The notes under the pieces: generated by a model | Told to the model about the DNA's origin: nothing | The model's database searches: none | Seen by the model: the letters and a program-made list of their open reading frames with translations, nothing else | Source: Actinomycetes bacterium | GTDB lineage: Bacteria > Actinomycetota > CALGFH01 | DNA: 18,975 nt | Direction: 5' to 3' | Assembly (NCBI GenBank): GCA_030152105.1 | Contig: JASLIH010000465.1 | Location: forward strand, 1 to 18,975 | Made by a program: the position numbers and the translations under genes | Shown here: piece by piece, positions 13,453-18,975 of the stretch | How the letters are laid out: every line of letters starts with the position of its first letter | Position numbering within the stretch: position 1 is the stretch's first letter

Positions 13453-16400
13453 ATGGCGTTCCAGGGTGCGATCTTCGACGTGGACGGCGTGCTGGTGGAC
13501 TCGCCACACGAGCTGGCATGGCGTGAGTCGCTCCGGGAGTTGATGGAGGGCGAGTGGCGCGACCTGCGCGACCAGACGAGCTGGACTGCCGAGCGCTTCA
13601 CCCCGGCGGTATATCAGCAGCTCATGGCGGGCAAGCCCAGGATGGCCGGCGCCCGCGCCGCCCTTGAGCACTTCGGCGTGCCCGACATCGGCCCCCGGGC
13701 CGAGCGGTACGCGGAGGCCAAGCAGGAGGGCGTGGTCAAGCTGATCGAGGAGGGCCGGTTCGTGGCCTTCCCCGACGCCCTGCGGTTCATCCTGACCGTC
13801 AAGCACCTGGGGATCCGGGTCGCGGGGGCGTCGTCGTCCAAGAACGCCAAGCTGTTCCTGGAGCGGATCCGGCTGGACACCTTCGCCGCCGAGCAGCGGC
13901 TGGACTACGACTTCATCCGCCCCGGGATGACCCTGCAGGAGCTGTTCGACGCCGACATCTCCGGCCGCGACTTCCCCAAGGGCAAGCCCGACCCGGCCAT
14001 CTTCCTCACCGCCGCCGCCGAGCTCGGCGTGCCCCCCGGCGCCTGCTTCGTGGTCGAGGACGCGTCCAGCGGGATCCGGGCGGCCAAGGCGGGTGCGATG
14101 GCGGCGCTCGGGGTGGCCCGCCTGGACGACCGGGACCTGCTGCTGGAGGGAGGCGCCGACCTGGTCGTGACCACCCTGGACGACGTCTACCTGCCGTCGC
14201 TGGCCAAGGGGCGGCTCCAGGAGCGGCAGGCCGTCACTGAGCTTCGGCGGCGGCGCACTGAGCGGCCGCCGAGCGTCTGGACGCTGGCCTACGACGACTT
14301 CGACCCCGCCCTCCAGGGGCTGCGGGAGGCGCTGTGCGCCGTCGGCAACGGCTACTTCGTGACCCGGGGCGCCCTGCCCGAGGCCGAGGCCGACGAGGTC
14401 AACTACCCGGGCACCTACGTGGCCGGCCTCTACAACCGGGCCAGCACCGAGATCGCCGGCCGCACGGTGGTGAACGAGGACCTGGTCAACGTGCCCAACT
14501 GGCTGCCTCTGCGGTTCCGGGTGGCCGGCGGCCCGTGGTTCGACGCCGGGCAGGCCGAGGTCCTGGAGCATCACCTGGAGCTGGACATGCGCCACGGGAC
14601 GCTGCTGCGGAGGCTGCGGTGGCGCGACGCCGACGGCCGCCAGACCAGCGTGGCTCAGCGCCGGTTCGTCAGCATGAAGGACGAGCACCTGGCCGGGCTG
14701 GAGACCACCTTTGTGGCCGAGAACTGGTCCGGGACCCTGGAGGTCCGTTCCGGGCTGGACGGCCGGGTGGTCAACGCGGGGGTGAAGCGCTACCGGGACC
14801 TGAACGGCCGCCATCTGACGGTGGTGGGCCAGGCCGAGGTCGACCAGGAAACAGTCGACCTGCAGGTCGAGACGACCCAGTCCCACGTCCGGGTGGCCCT
14901 GGCCGCCCGCACCAGACTGCTGCGCGACGGCCAGATCGCCCAGGCCGACCGGCGGCTGGTCAACGAGCCCGGGTTCGTCGCCCACGAGCTCACCTTCGAG
15001 GTGGAACAGGGCCGCCCGGCGACCGTCGAGAAGGTCGTCACCCTGTTCACCTCCCGGGACCGGGCGATCTCCGAGAGCCGCGACGACGCCCGGCTGACAC
15101 TGTCAAGTGGCGCCGGCTTCGCCGGGCTGCTGGCCCGCCACGAGGGCGCCTGGAACAGCCTCTGGAACCGGTTCGACATCGAGCTGGACAGCGCCAACGA
15201 GTGGACCGAGACCGTCCTGCACCTGCACATCTTCCACCTGCTGCAGACCGTGTCGCCCCACACCGTCCACCTCGACGCCGGCGTCCCGGCGCGCGGCTGG
15301 CACGGGGAGGCCTACCGGGGCCACATCTTCTGGGACGAGGTGTTCGTCTTCCCGTTCCTCAACTTCCAGCGGCCGGTCCTGGCCAGCGCCCTGCTGGACT
15401 ACCGTTTCGCACGCCTCGGCGTGGCCCGGGGGGCGGCGCGGGCGGCCGGGTACGAGGGGGCCATGTTCCCCTGGCAGAGCGGCTCCAACGGCCAGGAGGA
15501 GACCCAGGAGCTCCACCTCAACCCCAGATCGGGACGCTGGCTGCCCGACCACTCCCACCTGCAGCGGCACGTCAACATCGCGATCGCCTACAACGTCTGG
15601 CAGCACTACATGGTGACCGGCAGCATCGGGTTCCTACGCTTCGTGGGGGCCGAGCTGCTGCTGGAGATCGCCCGCTTCTGGTCCAGCATCGCAACCTGGG
15701 ACCAGGAACAGGACCGCTACGAGATCCACGGCGTCATGGGCCCCGACGAGTACCACGAGGGCTACCCGGGCTCCGACGAGCAGGGCCTGCGCAACAACAC
15801 CTACACCAACGTCATGGCCGTCTGGGTGCTGCAGCGGGCCCTTGAGGCGCTGGCCGAGCTGCCGCCGCACTACCGGCAGCAGCTGGTCGAGGAGCTCACG
15901 CTCCGCGACGAGGAGCTGGACCGCTGGCGCGACATCACCCGCAAGATGAAGGTCGTCTTCCACGCCGACGGCGTGCTGACCCAGTTCGAGGGCTACGAGC
16001 AGCTGCTGGACTTCGACTGGGAGGGCTACCGGGAGCGCTACGGCAACATCCAGCGGCTGGACCGGGTGCTGGAGGCCGAGGGCGACGGCACCGACCGCTA
16101 CAAGCTGGCCAAGCAGGCCGATGTGCTGATGCTGCTGTTCCTGCTGTCACGCCAGGAGCTGCGCGAGCTGCTGGCCGGCCTCGGCTACGAGGTGAGCGAG
16201 GACCAGCTCGCCCGCACCGTCAGCTACCACCTGGAGCGGACCTCCCACGGGTCCACCCTGAGCGGGGTGGTGAGCGCCTGGGTCCTGGCCCGCTACCAGC
16301 CCGAGCAGGCCTGGCAGTTCCTGCTGCGGGCCCTGGAGAGCGACGTCGCCGACGTCCAGGGCGGAACCACCGCCGAAGGCATCCACCTGGGAGCGATGGC

Positions 16401-16719
16401 CGGCACGGTCGACATCGTCCTGCGCTGCCTGACCGGCATGCGCGCCCGCGGAGCGGTGCTCCGGTTCGAGCCGGCCCTCCCGCCGCAGGTCAAGCAGCTC
16501 CGCTTCAGCGTCCACTACCGGGGCCACCGCATCGACGTCATCCTGGCCGAGGACCGGATGGGGGTCAGCTCCCGCCCCGGCGGCGCCCCACCCATCAAGG
16601 TCCTGGTCTGCGACCGGATGGTCGAGCTGGTCCCCGGCGCCAGCCACGAGTTCCCCTTGCAGCGCCGTAGAGCTCCAGGTCCCGCAACGGCAGGCCTGGG
16701 AGGAGAAGAACGTGGCTGA
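13453..16719 (+). CDS. Fusion of a beta-phosphoglucomutase-like HAD domain and a GH65 disaccharide phosphorylase
   Basis: A 1088-residue cytoplasmic enzyme. Residues 1-250 form a HAD domain: FDVDGVLVDSP (Asp9, Asp11), GASSSKNA, KGKPDPAIF and VVEDASSGIRAAKAGAMAALGV, like beta-phosphoglucomutase. A short Arg-rich linker precedes GH65 from about 275: YDDFDPALQGLREALCAVGNGYF, RGWHGEAYRGHIFWDEVF, GAMFPWQSGSNGQEE, the general acid Glu766 in GVMGPDEYHEG, KQADVLML, and HGSTLS (932-937), the phosphate-binding signature of phosphorylases. GH65 would release beta-glucose-1-phosphate from a disaccharide such as trehalose, maltose or kojibiose, and the HAD part could convert it to glucose-6-phosphate. Similar fusions occur in actinobacteria (mycobacterial Rv2006/OtsB1). 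ATG 13453 is chosen, though GTG codons at 13441 and 13444 are in frame. Its last 8 bp overlap the next gene. Confidence 0.93.
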   Translation: MAFQGAIFDVDGVLVDSPHELAWRESLRELMEGEWRDLRDQTSWTAERFTPAVYQQLMAGKPRMAGARAALEHFGVPDIGPRAERYAEAKQEGVVKLIEEGRFVAFPDALRFILTVKHLGIRVAGASSSKNAKLFLERIRLDTFAAEQRLDYDFIRPGMTLQELFDADISGRDFPKGKPDPAIFLTAAAELGVPPGACFVVEDASSGIRAAKAGAMAALGVARLDDRDLLLEGGADLVVTTLDDVYLPSLAKGRLQERQAVTELRRRRTERPPSVWTLAYDDFDPALQGLREALCAVGNGYFVTRGALPEAEADEVNYPGTYVAGLYNRASTEIAGRTVVNEDLVNVPNWLPLRFRVAGGPWFDAGQAEVLEHHLELDMRHGTLLRRLRWRDADGRQTSVAQRRFVSMKDEHLAGLETTFVAENWSGTLEVRSGLDGRVVNAGVKRYRDLNGRHLTVVGQAEVDQETVDLQVETTQSHVRVALAARTRLLRDGQIAQADRRLVNEPGFVAHELTFEVEQGRPATVEKVVTLFTSRDRAISESRDDARLTLSSGAGFAGLLARHEGAWNSLWNRFDIELDSANEWTETVLHLHIFHLLQTVSPHTVHLDAGVPARGWHGEAYRGHIFWDEVFVFPFLNFQRPVLASALLDYRFARLGVARGAARAAGYEGAMFPWQSGSNGQEETQELHLNPRSGRWLPDHSHLQRHVNIAIAYNVWQHYMVTGSIGFLRFVGAELLLEIARFWSSIATWDQEQDRYEIHGVMGPDEYHEGYPGSDEQGLRNNTYTNVMAVWVLQRALEALAELPPHYRQQLVEELTLRDEELDRWRDITRKMKVVFHADGVLTQFEGYEQLLDFDWEGYRERYGNIQRLDRVLEAEGDGTDRYKLAKQADVLMLLFLLSRQELRELLAGLGYEVSEDQLARTVSYHLERTSHGSTLSGVVSAWVLARYQPEQAWQFLLRALESDVADVQGGTTAEGIHLGAMAGTVDIVLRCLTGMRARGAVLRFEPALPPQVKQLRFSVHYRGHRIDVILAEDRMGVSSRPGGAPPIKVLVCDRMVELVPGASHEFPLQRRRAPGPATAGLGGEERG

Positions 16720-17128
16720 CGACAGCGGCGAGGCCCTGGTCCGCCGGTACTACGAGGAAGCCCTCAACCCCGGGAGCTTCGACCGGCTTGACGACCTGCT
16801 CACCGACGGCTTCGTCGACCACGAGGAGCTCCGCGGGATCCCGCCGACCCGCGACGGCCTGCAACAGAAGTACACGACGCTGCGGGCCGGGTTCCCCGAC
16901 TTCGGCTTCACTGTCGAGGACCTGTTCAGCGCCGGTGACAGGGTGGCGGCGCGCGTGACCGTGCGCGGCACCCACGACGGCGAGTTCATGGGCCGCCCAG
17001 CCACCGGCCAGCGGTTCGCGGTGACCTCCGTCGGCATCTTCCGCATCGCCAACGGCCGGATCGCCGAGCACTGGGGCGTCTTCGACCAGCTCGCCATGCT
17101 CGGCCAGCTGGGAGCCTTCGGAGGCTGA
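16712..17128 (+). CDS. SnoaL-like / ester cyclase family protein
   Basis: A 138-residue single-domain protein with the NTF2-like cone fold of SnoaL polyketide cyclases and many uncharacterised relatives. Typical segments are ALVRRYYEEALNPGSFDRLDDLLTD, FVDHEELRG, RAGFPDFGFTVEDLFSAGDRVAARVTVRGTH and the C-terminal RIANGRIAEHWGVFDQLAMLGQLG. The start is GTG 16712 with GGGAGGAG 6 bases upstream. It overlaps the end of the GH65 fusion gene by 8 bp, so the two are cotranscribed and probably translationally coupled. No polyketide genes are nearby. Real function and ligand are unknown. Confidence 0.88.
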   Translation: MADDSGEALVRRYYEEALNPGSFDRLDDLLTDGFVDHEELRGIPPTRDGLQQKYTTLRAGFPDFGFTVEDLFSAGDRVAARVTVRGTHDGEFMGRPATGQRFAVTSVGIFRIANGRIAEHWGVFDQLAMLGQLGAFGG

Positions 17129-17165
17129 GCTCCGCGGCGCCGAGCAACGCTCAACCGCTCAGCTC

Positions 17166-17194
17166 TTGTTGGAAGGCGCCCTGCTTGCTATGGT
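17166..17194 (+). promoter_or_regulatory. Likely promoter of the NTF2-like gene
   Basis: TTGTTG (17166-17171) and TATGGT (17189-17194) are spaced by 17 bp and lie 36 bp before the ATG of the next gene. The pair fits the housekeeping sigma pattern reasonably well and suggests that this gene is transcribed separately from the GH65 operon. Confidence 0.45.
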
Positions 17195-17229
17195 CCGCCG
17201 CGTCTCAACGACGAGCGGGAGGGGCGACC

Positions 17230-17619
17230 ATGGGGCATCCCAACGAGGACCTGGTTCGGCGTGGCTATGACGCCTTCAGTCGGGGCGACATGCAGACCCT
17301 GCGGGAGCTGTTCGACCCTGACATCGTCTGGCACGCTCCCGGCCGCAGTCAGCTGGCCGGCGACCACCAGGGTGTTGACACGGTGCTCGGCTACTTCGGC
17401 AAGACCATGGAGCTGACCGGCGGCAACTTCCAGGTCGAGGTCCACGACGTTGTGGCCAACGACGAGCACGCGGTCGGCCTCAACACGGTCCACGCCGAGC
17501 GGAACGGCCGGACGCTCCAGGACAACAACAGCCTGGTGTTCCACGTCCGCGACGGGAGGGTCACCGAGGTGTGGCAGTACTGGACTGACCAGTACGCGGC
17601 CGACGAGCTGTTCGCCTAG
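17230..17619 (+). CDS. NTF2-like / SnoaL-like domain protein
   Basis: A 129-residue protein with the NTF2-like fold: DLVRRGYDAFSRGDMQTLRELFDPDIVWHAPGRS, a GVDTVLGYFGKTMELTGGNFQVEVHDVVAND middle and the closing VFHVRDGRVTEVWQYWTDQYAADELF. ATG 17230 is preferred over an upstream in-frame ATG (17185 region) because GGGAGGGG (17217-17224) lies 5 bases before it and a promoter-like pair precedes it. It belongs to the same broad fold as the gene before it, but the two are not close copies. This subgroup includes ketosteroid-isomerase-like and stress-related proteins. No substrate can be assigned. Confidence 0.87.
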   Translation: MGHPNEDLVRRGYDAFSRGDMQTLRELFDPDIVWHAPGRSQLAGDHQGVDTVLGYFGKTMELTGGNFQVEVHDVVANDEHAVGLNTVHAERNGRTLQDNNSLVFHVRDGRVTEVWQYWTDQYAADELFA

Positions 17620-17699
17620 CCGCCACCCCCGCGGACCGCAAACGCTCCTGGCGTCGGCGTCCACGACCACGGCTGCACGGACACGGCACAGCCCTCGCA

Positions 17700-17712
17700 G
17701 CTCGACTCGAGC
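17700..17712. repeat. Short perfect inverted repeat in the gap before the oxidoreductase
   Basis: GCTCGACTCGAGC has 6-bp arms around one C. It lies in the 222-bp gap 17620-17841, which holds no gene and no convincing promoter hexamers that I can see. It could be an operator for the oxidoreductase gene, though a repeat this short may be chance. Confidence 0.25.
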
Positions 17713-17841
17713 TTCCCAGGTGCATGGCATCATCCGGGGGAACGAACTGCCCTGGGTCGGTCGAGGCGCACCTGGGCTCGCTGGCTGGGCTGCTGACACC
17801 TGGAGGCGGCGGCTGATGCGCCGGTGCGGGAGGAGTGGCGG

Positions 17842-18744
17842 ATGCGAGCGTTGCAGTACACGGCATACGGGGATCCGGAGGTGGTGGAGTGGGGTGAGGC
17901 TCCTGACCCACACCCGGGCCCCGGGCAGATCCGGGTCGCGGTGCGTGCGGCCAGCGTGAACCCGATCGACTGGAAGGCCTTCTCCGGCCTCATGTCCGGC
18001 GGCGAGCCCATGGCCGGCACCGGGTACCTCGGCTATGACGCCGCCGGTGTGGTCGATGAGGTCGGCGAGGGGGTCACCGGCGTCTCAGTGGGCGACGACG
18101 TGTTCGGCCGCGGCCGCAACACCCAGGCCGAGTACGCCTTGCTGGACTCCTGGGCGGCCAAGCCGCCGTCGATCGACTGGGCGGTGGCCGCGGCGGCGGG
18201 TGTGGCCGGCGAGACCGCCGAACGCGGGCTTCGGCTGCTGGAGGTCAAGGCTGGCGACACGCTGTTTGTTGACGGCGGTGCGGGTGGTGTGGGCGCGGTG
18301 ACCGTGCAGATGGCGCTCGCCCGAGGGGCGAGGGTGATCGCCTCGGCCAGCGAGGCCAACCACGACTATCTGCGGGAGATCGGCGCGACCCCGGTGCTGT
18401 ATGGCCAGGGCCTGGCCGAGCGGGTCCGGGCCGCTGCCGGCGGGCCGGTCGACGCGGTCTTTGATGTCGCGGGCAAGACCCCGGTCGAGGACCTGATCAG
18501 CTTGGTATCCGAGCCGTCCCAGGTGCTGAGCGTCGCCAACTTCGCCGCCGGTCGGGCCGGGGCCCGGGTCACCGGTGGCGGTGCCGACAGCCGGCCCATG
18601 CGGGCTCTGGCGCAGGTCGCCGACCTGCTGGCCCAGAACAAGCTGGTGATCAAGGTGCAGACCTTCCCGTTCGACCGCGCCGCTGAGGCCTACCGCATCA
18701 GCCAGGCCGGCCACCTCCGGGGAAAGCTGGTCCTCGTCCCCTGA
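17842..18744 (+). CDS. NADP-dependent oxidoreductase of the quinone-reductase (MDR) type
   Basis: A 300-residue zinc-independent medium-chain dehydrogenase/reductase. The N-terminal GroES-like catalytic domain shows MRALQYTAYGDPEVVEWGE, VAVRAASVNPIDWKAFSG and GYDAAGVVDEVGEGVTGVSVGDDVFG. The Rossmann domain has the nucleotide motif VDGGAGGVGAVTVQMALARGARVIA (about residues 143-167), then DAVFDVAGKT, and the protein ends FPFDRAAEAYRISQAGHLRGKLVLV. No structural-zinc cysteines are seen. It likely reduces quinones or enones with NADPH. ATG 17842 has GGGAGGAG (17828-17835) 6 bases ahead. An in-frame GTG at 17824 is less likely. Residues 101-149 are duplicated in inverted orientation at the window end. 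Confidence 0.92.
   Translation: MRALQYTAYGDPEVVEWGEAPDPHPGPGQIRVAVRAASVNPIDWKAFSGLMSGGEPMAGTGYLGYDAAGVVDEVGEGVTGVSVGDDVFGRGRNTQAEYALLDSWAAKPPSIDWAVAAAAGVAGETAERGLRLLEVKAGDTLFVDGGAGGVGAVTVQMALARGARVIASASEANHDYLREIGATPVLYGQGLAERVRAAAGGPVDAVFDVAGKTPVEDLISLVSEPSQVLSVANFAAGRAGARVTGGGADSRPMRALAQVADLLAQNKLVIKVQTFPFDRAAEAYRISQAGHLRGKLVLVP
18141..18285 (+). repeat. Parent segment of an inverted duplication
   Basis: This 145-bp stretch inside the oxidoreductase gene aligns without gaps to the reverse complement of 18831-18975. About 15 mismatches by hand count give roughly 90% identity. It encodes residues 101-149, up to the Gly-rich nucleotide-binding loop. The other arm is cut by the window edge, so the full repeat may be longer. 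Confidence 0.88.
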
Positions 18745-18752
18745 AACGCCAA

Positions 18753-18774
18753 GGCTCATGCCGTCCCGTGAGCC
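18753..18774. terminator. Hairpin between the oxidoreductase and the inverted remnant
   Basis: GGCTCATG (18753-18760) pairs with CGTGAGCC (18767-18774), 8 pairs including one G-T wobble, around a 6-base loop. It begins 8 bp after the oxidoreductase stop and contains the stop codon of the facing remnant. There is no T-run, as is usual for GC-rich actinobacteria. It could end transcription from either side. Confidence 0.45.
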
Positions 18775-18975
18775 CAGCGGATGATGCCAAGGAAGACCAG
18801 CCCGGAGGTGAGGAATGGGGCGGCGCGGCCACCGGCACCGCCGTCAACAAACAGAGTGTCGCCGGCGTTGACCTCCAGCAGACGTAGCCCGCGTTCACCG
18901 GTCTCACGGGCCACAACCGCCGCGGCGGCCACCGCGCAGTCGACCGACGGCGGCTTGGCCGCCCAGGAGTCCAGC
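18756..18975 (-). pseudogene. Truncated inverted paralogue of the MDR oxidoreductase (runs off the window)
   Basis: Read on the minus strand, the window edge opens inside an MDR oxidoreductase: LDSWAAKPPSVDCAVAAAA, then GERGLRLLEVNAGDTLFVDG and GAGG. This differs from the neighbouring intact protein at only 6 of 49 residues. Homology ends at about 18831, inside the GGAGGVG nucleotide-binding motif. The frame then runs through an unrelated 23-residue hydrophobic tail (RAAPFLTSGLVFLGIIRWAH then GTA) to TGA at 18756-18758. Half of the Rossmann domain and the C-terminus are therefore lost, and it cannot bind cofactor normally. The 5' part lies beyond the window. Some substitutions (Trp to Cys, Gly to Arg) look like decay. 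It probably arose by duplication with inversion followed by deletion. Confidence 0.75.
18831..18975 (-). repeat. Inverted copy of oxidoreductase segment 18141-18285
   Basis: This is the second arm of the 145-bp inverted duplication, gapless and about 90% identical. The inner break is sharp, at the second half of the GGAGGVG codons. The distance between the arms is about 545 bp. It extends beyond the window by an unknown length. Confidence 0.88.

Noticed and set aside
13366..14985. A 539-codon minus-strand open frame opposite the HAD-GH65 gene
   Set aside because: It has no recognisable motifs and overlaps conserved HAD and GH65 sequence on the plus strand.
16712..17619. The two NTF2-fold genes as a recent tandem duplication
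   Set aside because: They share the fold but little residue identity by eye, so they are not recent copies.
17722..17734. TGGCATCATCCG shared with the inverted tail near 18778 as an attachment site
   Set aside because: A 12-base match between two places is expected by chance in a window of this size, and there is no integrase.

Overview
This is a very GC-rich window, roughly 70% or more by eye. Starts are a mix of ATG, GTG and TTG behind purine-rich ribosome binding sites. The families present (ROK regulator, MsiK/UgpC-like ABC ATPase, HAD-GH65 fusion, short SSB with RecD2, Gram-positive-type LexA box) point to an actinobacterium. I cannot name the lineage. There are no rRNA, tRNA, CRISPR or transposase genes, and the window is densely coding. 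No gap between genes exceeds about 250 bp.

Region 1 (about 1-7452) looks like a sugar or amino-sugar module under a ROK repressor. The ROK gene (minus) diverges from a DegT/DnrJ/EryC1-type sugar aminotransferase (plus). The aminotransferase converges on a GH4 NAD-dependent glycosidase (minus). The GH4 gene diverges from an apparent operon of a BadF/N-acetylglucosamine-kinase-like kinase, an orphan ABC transporter ATPase and a D-serine dehydratase-like PLP enzyme. Both divergent intergenic regions carry nearly the same 19-bp inverted repeat (17 of 19 bases identical), very probably the operator of the ROK protein. This ties four transcription units together. Between the two convergent genes lie a stop-codon-containing tandem repeat and a run of three DnaA-box-like nonamers.

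Region 2 (about 7453-10395) is a DNA-repair pair, ssb followed by recD2, preceded by a perfect Gram-positive-type LexA box. An SOS-induced two-gene operon is likely.

Region 3 (about 10392-13260, minus) encodes two exported enzymes in a row, a phospholipase C-like phosphoesterase and a glycerophosphodiester phosphodiesterase, probably for scavenging phosphate or glycerol from lipids. The phosphodiesterase gene and recD2 share a CTAG at their convergent stops.

Region 4 (about 13453-17619, plus) holds a two-domain enzyme with an N-terminal beta-phosphoglucomutase-like HAD domain fused to a GH65 disaccharide phosphorylase. It overlaps a SnoaL-like gene by 8 bp, and a separate NTF2-like gene with its own likely promoter follows.

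Region 5 (about 17842-18975) holds an NADP-dependent MDR oxidoreductase. Facing it at the window edge is an inverted, roughly 90%-identical 145-bp copy of the middle of the same gene. The copy breaks inside the nucleotide-binding glycine motif and runs into an unrelated short tail.
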